A DNA stretch of 64,000 nucleotides from Oscillospiraceae bacterium (GCA_017395935.1 JAFQNL010000012.1:93414-157413); one strand, 5' to 3'. Positions 24,422 to 34,263 are shown, counted from the first letter of the stretch. Program-made: numbers and translations. Notes: generated by a model from the letters alone, not told the origin.

Positions 24422-25792
24422 TTAGATCGCAGGGGACGATGATTTCCCTTCCTCCGTCTGAATGGAGAAGGGGAGCTGACCACGGTAGTAGGTCTCCCGT
24501 TTTACCGCCTGCTCAAGAGCGGCCAGACAGCCGGGTCGGGCAAAGCCCTCGCCCTCCAGAATGACAGCGCCGGGGTCAAAGAGGACGGACATCCAGGCAA
24601 TCGCTCTGCCGATGGCGTCGCCTACCGTCTCGGCCTCCTGCTTGCGCTCCCGCACCAGCCGGCCCAGCGTTACTCCCGGGTCGGTGACGCCGGAGGAGAT
24701 CAGGAAGGAGGCAAAGTCCATCGCTCTGCCGGAAGCGCCCTTATACTCCCGGCCTTCCAGCAGCAGACGGGCGGAGATCTCTTCTCCCTCCAGCCGAACA
24801 CGAAGGACGCAGCCCTCCACGCTGCCCGAGCCGGGGGAACCCTGAAAGCCGGCCAGACCCCGGAGGGCGGCGGCGCCGGCACCCAGGAAGGCGCCGGAAT
24901 AGCCCAGCTCGGTGGGGCCGATGACTACCTGACCTTCCGGCCGGATATGGCGGAACTCCTCCTCCAGCCAGGGACGGTAGCGCTGGAACATGAGGGAGAT
25001 GCCTCCGCCTACAATGACCCGGTCACAGTCCATGAGCACCGCCGTATTGCCGATCACCCGGCCCAGCTGACGGCCTTCCAGCTCAATGGCCTTCTGGGCC
25101 GCCGGACAGCCTTCGTCAGCCAGACGGGAAATCTCCAGTCCGCCGGGCTCCTTGCCGTCTACCAGACTGGCTCCGCCCAGCTCAATAAAGGTCTGGCGCA
25201 TTCCCCGGGTGGAGCCGTACATCTCAACCACGCCCCTGCAGCTGCCAGAGTCGGTCGGTCGGCCGCCGGGTGTGGTGACACAGAGGCCGATCTCGCCGCC
25301 ATGATAGAAGGCGCCGTAATGAAGAGCTCCGTTCAGGTACATAGCCCCGCCGATTCCGGTGGAGACCGTCATGTAGAGGAAGTGGTCGCTGCCTTTGGCC
25401 GTTCCGAAGTAGGCCTCGGCCAGCGCGCAGGCGTTGCAGTCGTTGTCGGCGTAGAAGGGGATATGAAACTCCTCTTCCAGCAGCCGGCAGATGGGCAAGC
25501 CCCGGATCACAGGCACGTCTGAGTCCACCCAGTCGCCGGTCACAGGATCAGCAAAGCCGGGGATGGTGAGGCCGCCGGCCACGGCCTGTTCTGCCAGCTG
25601 GGGATGCAGCCGGGAGATGTGATGGAGCGCGGAGATAATCTGCTCCATAATCTCCTCCGGACTGTCTCCGGTCCAGCTGCGGCTCTCCTGATAGAGGATT
25701 TTGCCCTCGGTATCCAGAAAGCCGGGCATATACTTGGAGCCGCCGATGTCCACCACCATCAGGACACCGGGTTCAGTTGTTTTCCCATTCAT
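24422..25792 (-). CDS. ROK-family protein with extra C-terminal half-domain, copy 1
   Basis: 456 residues, about 140 longer than usual ROK kinases. Residues 1-310 are a ROK kinase: VVDIGGSKYMPGFLD, YADNDCNACALAEAYFG with the catalytic Asp, and VSTGIGGAMYLNG. The zinc cluster is almost gone: HGGEIGL is present but CxCGxxGC is reduced to a single cysteine (SGSCRGVVE). Residues about 320-450 look like a second, partial ROK C-terminal half (VGDAIGRAIAWMSVLFDPGAVILEG echoes LGRVIGNTAVLMDCDRVIVGGG). It starts 5 bp after the SIS1 stop, with only a weak GAGGA site. Kinase activity is likely but the zinc-less form is unusual. Confidence 0.82.
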   Translation of the reverse strand: MNGKTTEPGVLMVVDIGGSKYMPGFLDTEGKILYQESRSWTGDSPEEIMEQIISALHHISRLHPQLAEQAVAGGLTIPGFADPVTGDWVDSDVPVIRGLPICRLLEEEFHIPFYADNDCNACALAEAYFGTAKGSDHFLYMTVSTGIGGAMYLNGALHYGAFYHGGEIGLCVTTPGGRPTDSGSCRGVVEMYGSTRGMRQTFIELGGASLVDGKEPGGLEISRLADEGCPAAQKAIELEGRQLGRVIGNTAVLMDCDRVIVGGGISLMFQRYRPWLEEEFRHIRPEGQVVIGPTELGYSGAFLGAGAAALRGLAGFQGSPGSGSVEGCVLRVRLEGEEISARLLLEGREYKGASGRAMDFASFLISSGVTDPGVTLGRLVRERKQEAETVGDAIGRAIAWMSVLFDPGAVILEGEGFARPGCLAALEQAVKRETYYRGQLPFSIQTEEGKSSSPAI

Positions 25793-25797
25793 ATTAT

Positions 25798-26901
25798 TCA
25801 GTCCTCATAGCCGGGAATCATCACCGGGTCCAGCGCTGAGACCAGCGGTATGGACAGGTCGATACCCATGCGCTCAGCGATCAGATAGGACAGGGTCTGC
25901 AGAGGGATCAGATACTCAATGGCATTGACGTAAGGCACGTCGCCGGAGTGGATGGGAAGGATATCTCCCTCGCCCCCCCGATGGCAGGACTGGATCAACA
26001 CCTGATTGCGGCAGAACTGGCGGGCAGCTCCGGCCAGCAGCTCCATCCGGTCCCGTTCCGGACCGGCCTCGGCCGCCAGATAGAAGGCCATATCCTCCTT
26101 GCCCAGACCCCGATAGGGTCCATGGAGGGACTCCTCCAGCTCCAGCGCCCAGGTTGGCACCTGATGGCACTCGAAAAACTTCAGGGCCGCCTCCTGAACG
26201 GTGCCGTAGTTTGCGCCGTAGCCCAGCAGGAAGAAGGTCCGGGCTTTCATCACCCGCTGCTCGTTCTTTTCAAACCAGTCCTCGGTATCCCGGATGGTCT
26301 GGCGCACGTTTTCTGGCACATTGGCCATAGCGGTCATATAGCGCCGGTACTCCTCCTCCGACAGGTGGCCCAGCGCCCGGCCGCCCTCGATAAAGCAGAG
26401 AAGGATCAGATACAGGGCCATCGACTGGCCCTTGGTGGCTGCCATGGCGATCTCATGCTCGCCGGGCTTGGGCAGCACCACGTCAGAGCTCCTGGCCAGC
26501 ACACCGGTGGGATTCAGTGTGGTGCTCATGACCCGGATGCCCATGGACTGGGCGCGCCGGGCGGCGTCCACCTGGCCGCGGGAATGGCCGGACTCGGCCG
26601 GGCAGACCAGAAGGATGTCCTCGGGCGCGTAGATCCCGGAGACGTTGAAGTCACCGTGATGGTGAAACAGGGCGGCGGGCACCGCCTCTGCCTCGGCGTG
26701 GAGCATATGCTCTGCCGCGTAGCGGAGGGTGCAGCCGGCATAATAGGGGGAGCCATTTCCGATGAACCAGACCTTCCGGACTGGATGCTTTTTCATCAGC
26801 GCCACAAAGGGGGCCGTCAGCTCCGCTCTGCGCTCAAAAATAGACTGGAGCAGACCGGGCTGCTCCCGAATCTCCTCGATCATCGCGTATCTGGGGTCCA
26901 T
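25798..26901 (-). CDS. SIS-domain phosphosugar protein, copy 1 (FrlB/GlmS-like)
   Basis: 367 residues from the ATG at 26901; AAGGAG lies just upstream, whereas the longer alternative at 26925 has none. Two SIS domains without a glutaminase domain. Domain 1 has VWFIGNGSPYYAGCTLRYAA and VCPAESGHSRGQV; domain 2 has FFLLGYGANYGTVQEAALKF and LELEESLHGPYRG, with the conserved EE.LHGP block of GlmS-like isomerases. FrlB deglycase is of this type (GSP motif at the same place). Likely reaction: cleavage or isomerisation of a phosphorylated amino-sugar or fructosamine. The gap before it (99 bp) contains a GC-rich hairpin near 26938-26985. Confidence 0.85.
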   Translation of the reverse strand: MDPRYAMIEEIREQPGLLQSIFERRAELTAPFVALMKKHPVRKVWFIGNGSPYYAGCTLRYAAEHMLHAEAEAVPAALFHHHGDFNVSGIYAPEDILLVCPAESGHSRGQVDAARRAQSMGIRVMSTTLNPTGVLARSSDVVLPKPGEHEIAMAATKGQSMALYLILLCFIEGGRALGHLSEEEYRRYMTAMANVPENVRQTIRDTEDWFEKNEQRVMKARTFFLLGYGANYGTVQEAALKFFECHQVPTWALELEESLHGPYRGLGKEDMAFYLAAEAGPERDRMELLAGAARQFCRNQVLIQSCHRGGEGDILPIHSGDVPYVNAIEYLIPLQTLSYLIAERMGIDLSIPLVSALDPVMIPGYED

Positions 26902-27000
26902 AAGAGAGGGCTCCTTTCTGATCATTTTGATTCGAGTCCCGGGGCCCGACCTCCCCTTGGGGTGAGAGGCCGGGGCCCGGCGGGGCTCGCTGGGGGCAGA

Positions 27001-27939
27001 TTACTTCTGATGCTCCTTGATAAAGGCTTCCACCTCTTCCGGATAGCGATAGGCAGGGATGGTGCCCTCGATGGTGACGGAGAGAGCGGCGTAGTAGGTA
27101 GCCCACTCCATCGCTTCCTTCAGGCTCTTGCCCTTGACCAGGCCGGAGATGGTAGAGGCCATAAAGCCGTCGCCGGCGCCGGCGGTATTGACCACCTTTT
27201 CCAGCTTGACGGGAGGGATGATCCAGCTTCCCTCGTCGGTGAGGGCAGCGGAACCGTCACCGCCCATGGTCATAACCACGTTGCGGATGCCGTACTTTTC
27301 CCTGACCTCTTCCATGAGGGCGATCGGATCAATCTCCTTGTCCTGAGCTTCGCCGCAGATATAGCGGCCTTCCACCTCATTGATGAAGATGTAGTCGATA
27401 TAGCCCAGCTCGCCCATCTCCTCCTCGGGCAGGGGGCTGGGGTTGAGCATGGTGATCATGCCCAGCTTCTTGGCATAGCGGGCGCCGGCCAGCGCCTTGG
27501 CCTGAGGCACCTCAAAGCCGGTAACAAAGTAGGTAGAGCCCTTCATATCGTCCAGAGCGGCGAAGATCTCTTCCTCTTTCAGGGCGACAGCGGAGGAGTC
27601 GCCGTCGATAACGGTGTTCTGACCGTCAGGGCCGATGAGGATCAGGCCGGTGCCGGTGGAAACTTCGTCGGTGCGGTACATATACTTGGTATCCACGCCG
27701 GCGTCATTCATCCACTTCTCACCCACGTCACCCCAGGGGTCGTTGCCCACCTTGCCGATATAGGCGGTCTTGACGCCCAGCCGGCCCAGAGCCACGGAAA
27801 CGTTGGAGCCCTTGCCGCCGTCCTCGGCTACATACCAGTTCTTCACGCACAGGGTCTCTCCCCAAACGGGCATATGATCACAGTAGGCATACTGGCCTAC
27901 GCCATGGGAGTTGAGTACAATTACGTCCTTGATTGCCAT
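27001..27939 (-). CDS. PfkB-family (ribokinase-like) sugar kinase, copy 1
   Basis: 312 residues: DVIVLNSHGVGQYAY, EDGGKGSNVSVALGRLG, IGKVGNDPWGDVGEKW, STGTGLILIGPDGQNT, and the catalytic block NTAGAGDGFMASTISG with the GAGD Asp. Paralogue of the kinase at the end of the operon. The start is 6 bp after the NagB-fold gene, so the two are translationally close. PfkB kinases in fructosamine operons (FrlD, FraD) phosphorylate the sugar C6 before deglycation; two different PfkB copies suggest two substrates or two steps. Confidence 0.9.
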   Translation of the reverse strand: MAIKDVIVLNSHGVGQYAYCDHMPVWGETLCVKNWYVAEDGGKGSNVSVALGRLGVKTAYIGKVGNDPWGDVGEKWMNDAGVDTKYMYRTDEVSTGTGLILIGPDGQNTVIDGDSSAVALKEEEIFAALDDMKGSTYFVTGFEVPQAKALAGARYAKKLGMITMLNPSPLPEEEMGELGYIDYIFINEVEGRYICGEAQDKEIDPIALMEEVREKYGIRNVVMTMGGDGSAALTDEGSWIIPPVKLEKVVNTAGAGDGFMASTISGLVKGKSLKEAMEWATYYAALSVTIEGTIPAYRYPEEVEAFIKEHQK

Positions 27940-27945
27940 AGTCAG

Positions 27946-28842
27946 TTACCAGCCTTTCAGTTCGTGGCTCATGGGATGGTCCATGGTGTCCACGTTAGTA
28001 TAGAGGATGCACTCAGGCACATACTTGGGAACGATGGTGACGGGATACTCCACGGTGGGCTCTGCAAAGAGCATAATCCGGCAGGCGGTCTTCTTCCAGG
28101 CGCCGGTGGTGACCATGGCCACGAAGCGCTTGGCGGTCATCATGATCTTAAAGCCGATGGTAATGCTCTTGGGGGGCACTGCGTCGGTGCAGCCGCCGAA
28201 GGACCGGTGGGAGAGGGCCACCAGAGTGTCCTCGTTCAGATCCACGATCCGGGTCTTGGAGCGGGCATACTCCTCCACAGAAATCCGGTAGGTATAGGCA
28301 TGAGGTGCCTCGTTGAAGGCCACCAGACCGGCAGCGCCGATACCGGCCCAGACGGTGTCGATACCGCCCAGCTTCTCGCAGAGCTGATCGGGATAGTCCA
28401 TGTCGCTGACCCGGGGCCAGATCCGCTGCTCTTCAGGAACATTGAGCTCGGGATCAATTCGGCCATAGAAGCAGGCGTTCATGGTGCCTTCCAGACTCTC
28501 GTAGATGTCCTCCACGGGATAGGGACGGCACTCCCAGTCCAGGAACTCGTCCATATGGAAGATCCACAGGTTCTTCAGAGAGATACGCTCCCGATTGACC
28601 CGCTCAACGAAGATATCGTACTCATCGGTGGGGCCGGCAGGGAGGACCCACTTGGTGGGCAGGCCCTTGGCGTTATTGGCAGCCACTTCGTCTGCCATCA
28701 GATTGCCCAGCTCTCGCATGGTGTCAGCCCGGGTCTCTCGGATTTCCAGCTTGAACTTCTTGCCTTCCATGGCCTCCAGCTCCTGCCAGGGAATGGAGCA
28801 CCACTGGAAGATCTCACTCTTAGTCAGTCGATTGGTCAGCAT
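27946..28842 (-). CDS. NagB-fold sugar-phosphate protein with altered active site
   Basis: 298 residues, longer than NagB (about 240-266), with a 30-residue N-terminal extension. NagB-like features: PAGPTDEYDIF in place of the PTGGTP loop, FHMDEFLDW (D98-E99, the enolising Asp in NagB), and GIGAAGLVAFNEAP (167-180). In glucosamine-6-phosphate deaminases that last block reads G-x-G-x-D-G-H-I-A-F-N-E; here the Asp and His used for ring opening are Ala and Leu. So the fold is kept but the classical deamination chemistry is doubtful. It is the first gene of the eleven-gene operon, with TTTTGGAGG before the ATG. Confidence 0.82.
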   Translation of the reverse strand: MLTNRLTKSEIFQWCSIPWQELEAMEGKKFKLEIRETRADTMRELGNLMADEVAANNAKGLPTKWVLPAGPTDEYDIFVERVNRERISLKNLWIFHMDEFLDWECRPYPVEDIYESLEGTMNACFYGRIDPELNVPEEQRIWPRVSDMDYPDQLCEKLGGIDTVWAGIGAAGLVAFNEAPHAYTYRISVEEYARSKTRIVDLNEDTLVALSHRSFGGCTDAVPPKSITIGFKIMMTAKRFVAMVTTGAWKKTACRIMLFAEPTVEYPVTIVPKYVPECILYTNVDTMDHPMSHELKGW

Positions 28843-28904
28843 AACGAACCTCCAAAATCTATAAATTTGCCGGTATGATAAATTTTCTTTAACCTGTCAC
28901 CGGA

Positions 28905-28968
28905 TTTTTCAGACCAGTTTGTATCTATTTTTAGACCAACCTGCCCCTTTCGGGCGCCAAGCTGGTCT
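28905..28968 (-). promoter_or_regulatory. Operator-like AGACCA/TGGTCT elements upstream of the sugar operon
   Basis: TTTTTCAGACCAG (28905-28917) and TTTTTAGACCAA (28928-28939) are direct repeats 22 bp apart; a facing TGGTCT lies at 28963-28968, forming a dyad with the second. They begin about 65 bp before the NagB-fold start, near a weak promoter (GTGACA at 28900-28895 with CATACC 17 bp on). The half-site equals that in dre sites of GntR/HutC regulators (TGGTCTAGACCA), but the half-sites are not abutted here. Confidence 0.5.
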
Positions 28969-29018
28969 TTGTTTTCGAAGTTAGGATATAGCAGAGAAAA
29001 TGGAGCTTGGAAGACTCA

Positions 29019-29052
29019 AGCCCCCCAACTCCGGTTAAGAAGCTGGGGGGCT
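29019..29052 (-). terminator. Partial terminator between frlA-like and NagB-fold genes
   Basis: A 9-bp stem with six consecutive G-C pairs (29019-29027 with 29044-29052) and a 16-nt loop. The U-tract on the minus strand is poor (TTGAGTCTT), so it may attenuate rather than stop read-through from the permease gene into the operon. Confidence 0.5.
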
Positions 29053-29114
29053 ATTATTTGTGTCACATCACCCCACCGGAAGGGGCTTCAGCAACAATCA
29101 GTGAGTGCAATTAA

Positions 29115-30512
<1,398 letters not shown>

Positions 30513-30549
30513 TTAGAATTCTCTCCTTTCATAAATTATGTCGAACGCA

Positions 30550-30580
30550 TTGACCTTGGACAAGGTAATCCCAAGGTCAA
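30550..30580 (-). promoter_or_regulatory. Inverted repeat at the frlA-like transcript start
   Basis: Arms TTGACCTTGG (30550-30559) and CCAAGGTCAA (30571-30580) form a perfect 10-bp dyad with an 11-bp spacer. It lies from about +4 downstream of the promoter, so it can act as an operator or as a 5' stem-loop protecting the mRNA. Confidence 0.6.
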
Positions 30581-30590
30581 CCATGGATGT

Positions 30591-30619
30591 ATTATATTCT
30601 TTTCACTTGTTTATTTCAA
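30591..30619 (-). promoter_or_regulatory. Promoter of the frlA-like permease gene
   Basis: On the minus strand: -35 TTGAAA (30619-30614), 17-bp spacer, -10 TATAAT (30596-30591). Transcription should start near 30584. Confidence 0.8.
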
Positions 30620-31193
30620 TATCCTTTTTTGAAAAAACATCTTTCGCTCAGAAATTTGGATACTTTGCTAAATTTCTAACGTTTGTTTTGTTCAATACTG
30701 CCAACTTTTTGAGAGTGTTTTTTAAATGTTGCCAAGAATTGGTTTTCTTTTGGCAATTCCCTTTCTTTTATGCCTTTTCTCTGTTTTTCCCTCCTTTTTA
30801 TAACTTTTTCTCCATTTCTTTGAAATGGAAACGATTTATTATTTCGCTTTCTCCTCCTTTTTCTTCTTTTTTAGACCACCGGGGCGAAGGAGACCGGTTT
30901 TGACAAGAAAAAGATACCACTTTCTTGTCCCGGTTCGGTCTGTTCTCTCTTTCCCGGTCGAAAAGCTCCGGAAGCCACGCCCCCTTCCCCTTCCCTTGTC
31001 AGAATAAACAAATTAGCAGAACTGGTACAGAATGGATTGCAGAATTTTACCAAATGTGATATATTGATGGCACTGGATTGGTCTAAAAAAGTGTAAGCTT
31101 ATCTTTTTTAGACCGTGTATCCGGCGATCATAGACAACTTTAGCGTATGAGCGCGGTATATCTATTTTATTCAGGAAGGAGCACAATTTTCCA
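30620..31193. promoter_or_regulatory. AT-rich divergent control region before the FGGY kinase
   Basis: About 570 bp without a convincing gene, much richer in A/T (long T tracts on the plus strand from 30600 to 30870) than the rest of the window. It contains one CTTTTTTAGACC element at 30866-30877 and a palindrome built from the same element at 31080-31114. No clear sigma-A promoter for the FGGY gene was found; TATATC near 31148 is the best -10 candidate. The T-rich part may be bent DNA or A/T-rich upstream sequence for the permease promoter. Confidence 0.5.
31080..31114 (+). promoter_or_regulatory. Perfect inverted repeat, probable operator of the FGGY kinase
   Basis: GGTCTAAAAAAG (31080-31091) and CTTTTTTAGACC (31103-31114) are perfect 12-bp arms around TGTAAGCTTAT, which itself contains the palindrome TAAGCTTA. 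The right arm is identical to the element at 30866-30877 and closely matches those before the NagB-fold gene. It lies 80 bp before the kinase start. Confidence 0.65.
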
Positions 31194-32726
31194 ATGAGCA
31201 AGGCATATTTTATGGGTATCGACACCGGTACCAACTCCAGCAAGGGTGTCCTGATTGATGAGCAGGCCAACATCATTGCCATTCACTCCACCGAGCACGC
31301 CATGACCAACCCTGCCCCCAACCATTATGAGCACGACGCCGACAAGGACTGGTGGGGTGATTTCTGCATCATCTCCAACGCTCTGATTGAGAAGTCCGGC
31401 GTGGATCCCAAAGATATCAAGGCCATCGGCGCCAGCGCTCTGGGCGCTGACTGCCTCCCCGTAGACGAGCAGTGCCGTCCTCTCCGTCAGGCCATCCTCT
31501 ACGGTATTGACGCCCGGGCCACCGACGAGATGGCTCAGCTCACCGAGATGTACGGTGACGAGCAGATCCGCAAGTGGTACGGCCGTCCTCTCTGCTCCAG
31601 CGACGTTATGCCCAAGATCCTCTGGATCAAGAACAAGGAGCCCGAGGTCTATGCCAAGGCCCATAAATTCATTACCGGCTCTACCTTTATTGCCGCCAAG
31701 CTGACGGGCAAATACGTGGTGGACCGTTTCCTGGGTCTGGCCAGCTTCAACCCCATGTACTTCAGCGACGGCACCCCCAACCCCGAGATCTGCAAGCCCA
31801 TCTGCCGTCCCGACCAGCTGGCTGAGATCAAGGAAGCCAACGACGTAGTCGGCTACGTCACCGCTCAGGCTGCCGCTGAGACCGGCCTGGCCGAAGGCAC
31901 CCCCGTTATCTGCGGCACTGACGACTCCGGCGCCGAGGCCATTTCCACCGGCGTTGTGGCTCCCGGCAAGATGATGATTCAGTTCGGCTCCTCCATCTAT
32001 ATGATCCTTGGTACCGAGGGTCTGGTAGACGACGAGCGGCTGTGGCGTGAGGAGTTTATCGTCCCCGGTCTGTGCGATATTTCTGCCGGCACCAATACCG
32101 CCGGCTCCCTGACCAAGTGGTATCGTGACAGCCTCTTCCCCGAGGCTCTGGCACAGGAGAAGGCCGGCGGCCCCGACGCCTATCAGACCATGATGGAAGG
32201 CGTGGACGAGATCGCCCCCGGCTCTGACGGCCTGATCACCCTGCCCTACTTCGCCGGCGAGCGTACTCCCATCAACGATCCCAAGGCCAAGGGCATTCTC
32301 TTCGGTCTCACTCTGGCTCATACCCGGGCCCATATGTACCGCTCCGCTCTGGAGAGCGTGGCCTACTCGGTCAACCAGCAGATCAAGATGATGATGAGCC
32401 ATGACGTGCCCATTGACACCATCTATGCCGTCGGCGGCGGCGTCCAGAATCCCAGCTGGATGCAGATCGTGGCTGACGTGACCGGTCTGGAGATCTCCAC
32501 CCCCGCCATCACCGTGGGCGCCAGCTTCGGCGATGCCCTCATGGCTGCCTCCGGTATCCAGTATCCCGGCTATGAGACCTTCGCCAGCCTGACCAACTTC
32601 ATCAAGCCCGGCAAGGTCTACTATCCCAACATGGAAAACCACGAGATCTACAAGAAGTATCAGGCCATCTACGACGAGCTCTATCCCGCTACCGTCGCCC
32701 TCATGCATCAGATCCACGACATCTGA
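31194..32726 (+). CDS. FGGY-family carbohydrate kinase (xylulokinase-like)
   Basis: 510 residues. FGGY_N begins FMGIDTGTNSSKGVLIDEQA (phosphate 1 loop) and ends near residue 245; CGTDDSGAEA holds the likely catalytic Asp; FGGY_C has QFGSSIYMILG, YFAGERTPINDPKAKG and AVGGGVQNPSWMQIVADVTG (adenosine loop). The family phosphorylates pentuloses, hexuloses or glycerol; this member is xylulokinase-like but not assignable. It is divergent from the FrlA-like gene and shares its upstream operator element with the NagB-fold operon, so it probably belongs to the same regulon. Ribosome binding site AAGGAG is about 14 nt upstream of ATG. Confidence 0.9.
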   Translation: MSKAYFMGIDTGTNSSKGVLIDEQANIIAIHSTEHAMTNPAPNHYEHDADKDWWGDFCIISNALIEKSGVDPKDIKAIGASALGADCLPVDEQCRPLRQAILYGIDARATDEMAQLTEMYGDEQIRKWYGRPLCSSDVMPKILWIKNKEPEVYAKAHKFITGSTFIAAKLTGKYVVDRFLGLASFNPMYFSDGTPNPEICKPICRPDQLAEIKEANDVVGYVTAQAAAETGLAEGTPVICGTDDSGAEAISTGVVAPGKMMIQFGSSIYMILGTEGLVDDERLWREEFIVPGLCDISAGTNTAGSLTKWYRDSLFPEALAQEKAGGPDAYQTMMEGVDEIAPGSDGLITLPYFAGERTPINDPKAKGILFGLTLAHTRAHMYRSALESVAYSVNQQIKMMMSHDVPIDTIYAVGGGVQNPSWMQIVADVTGLEISTPAITVGASFGDALMAASGIQYPGYETFASLTNFIKPGKVYYPNMENHEIYKKYQAIYDELYPATVALMHQIHDI

Positions 32727-32783
32727 TCGCTTTACCGGTATACACTATATATAATATAGGTATCCTTCCCGAATCGCAAAAAG

Positions 32784-32811
32784 CCGCCCGGCTCCTTTTG
32801 GAGCCGGGCGG
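32784..32811. terminator. Terminator between convergent FGGY kinase and AGCS symporter
   Basis: A perfect 12-bp stem (CCGCCCGGCTCC arms, 32784-32795 and 32800-32811) with a TTTT loop. The minus strand continues GCTTTTTGC, the plus strand TTCGCTTCTCTTTTTT, so both directions can use it, the minus one best. Confidence 0.9.
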
Positions 32812-32838
32812 TTCGCTTCTCTTTTTTCAGGACGACTT

Positions 32839-34206
32839 TCAGTCCTCTTTGGCCATTGCAGCCACGACGCCGCTGAGGGCCAGCACAGCCAGCAGGTTGG
32901 GAATGACCATCAGACCGTTGAACATATCCGACATATCCCAGACCAGACCCACCTTCTGGAAGGAGCCCACTACGATAAAGCAGAGGGCGATAACAGCATA
33001 GATTACCTTGGCCTTTTTGCTGCCCTTGAAGAGGGCGTTCACGTTGCTCTCGCCGAAGAAGTACCAGCCGATGATGGTGGAGAAGGCGAAGCAGAGCATA
33101 CAGATGGCAATAAAGATATTGCCGAAGGAGCCGAAGGCCTGATTGAAGGCGGCCTGTGCCAGAGCGGTGGCGGTCAGGCCACCCTCGGCCATGGGCTGAA
33201 GCAGACCGGAGGTCAGAATGACCAGTGCGGTCAGGGTGAGGACAATAAAGGTGTCAATAAAGACGCCCATCATGGCGATAACGCCCTGGTCCTGGGGCTT
33301 TTCCACCTTAGCCATGGCGTGGGCGTGGGGGGTGGAGCCCATACCGGCCTCGTTGGAGAACAGGCCACGGGCCACGCCGAAGCGCATGGCCTCCTTGACG
33401 CCCAGACCCAGCGCGCCGCCAAAGACGGCCTTGGGATTGAAGGCGCAGACGAAGATGGACCGGATGGCCTCCAGCAGAGCGGCCCGGTTGATGACCAGAA
33501 TGATCAGGCAGCCGGCGATATAGAACAGAGCCATAACAGGCACCACCTTCTCGGTGAAGGAGGCGATGCGCTTGACGCCGCCGATGAAGATAAAGGCGGC
33601 CACCAGTGCCACCAGAATGCCCACAATCAGCGGGTCCACGCCGAAAGCAGTCTGGAAGGCAGAGCCGATGGAGTTGGACTGGACCATATTGCCCATAAAG
33701 CCCAGAGCCAGAATGATGGCGACGGAGAAGAAGCCAGCCATAAAGCTGCCCAGCTTACCCTTGAAGGCGGCCTTGATGTAGTAGATCGGTCCGCCGGTGA
33801 CCTGACCGTTGGCGTCTACCGTCCTGTACTTCTGAGCCAGCACAGCCTCGCCATAGATGGTGGACATACCAAAGAAGGCAGAGACCCACATCCAGAAGAT
33901 GGCGCCGGGGCCGCCGGAGTAAAGGGCGGTGGCGCAGCCGGTGATATTACCGGTACCTACCTGAGCGGCAATGGCGGTAGTGAGGGCCTGGAAGGAGCTC
34001 ATGCCCTCCTTGCCAGCCTTCTCGCCGGAGAGGCTGAAGCTGCCGAAGAGCCGGCGGCAGCCTTCACCAAACTTCCGGACCTGCACAAAGCGGGTGCGGA
34101 TGGTGAAAAAGACGCCGGTGCCCAGAAGGAGAAAGAGCAGCAGGAGCTGCTTGTTCCACAGCACGTCGTTGACGGCTGCCACAATGCCGGTGATAAATGC
34201 TTCCAT
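32839..34206 (-). CDS. Alanine/glycine:cation symporter (AGCS/AlsT family)
   Basis: 455 residues from the ATG at 34206. Multi-spanning (about 11 helices) with AGCS blocks: RTRFVQVRKFGEG, SSFQALTTAIAAQVGTGNITG (the substrate/cation-binding region), YKTV-like KYRTVDANGQVTGGP, FSNEAGMGSTPHAHAMA, and the C-terminal STIIGWYFFGE. It imports glycine or alanine with Na+ or H+. A tandem glycine riboswitch and terminator in its leader make glycine the probable substrate. A longer reading from 34365 would run through the leader RNA, so the internal ATG with AGAGG upstream was chosen. Confidence 0.94.
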   Translation of the reverse strand: MEAFITGIVAAVNDVLWNKQLLLLFLLLGTGVFFTIRTRFVQVRKFGEGCRRLFGSFSLSGEKAGKEGMSSFQALTTAIAAQVGTGNITGCATALYSGGPGAIFWMWVSAFFGMSTIYGEAVLAQKYRTVDANGQVTGGPIYYIKAAFKGKLGSFMAGFFSVAIILALGFMGNMVQSNSIGSAFQTAFGVDPLIVGILVALVAAFIFIGGVKRIASFTEKVVPVMALFYIAGCLIILVINRAALLEAIRSIFVCAFNPKAVFGGALGLGVKEAMRFGVARGLFSNEAGMGSTPHAHAMAKVEKPQDQGVIAMMGVFIDTFIVLTLTALVILTSGLLQPMAEGGLTATALAQAAFNQAFGSFGNIFIAICMLCFAFSTIIGWYFFGESNVNALFKGSKKAKVIYAVIALCFIVVGSFQKVGLVWDMSDMFNGLMVIPNLLAVLALSGVVAAMAKED

Positions 34207-34263
34207 GATACAATTTGACCTCTTTTCTATTCTCTTCCCGACACAGGAAGGAGGATGAGGGCC

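Noticed and set aside
25948-28878. A 976-codon open frame on the plus strand across the NagB-fold, PfkB, SIS and ROK genes
   Set aside because: It lies opposite four well-supported genes; long antisense frames arise from the strong G/C third-position bias. The translation has no recognisable domain and no ribosome binding site.
28933-28968. Terminator pointing plus-ward in the gap upstream of the NagB-fold gene
   Set aside because: The hairpin is followed by T-rich sequence only on the plus strand, where no gene ends. It contains the TGGTCT/AGACCA half-sites, so an operator dyad is the better reading.
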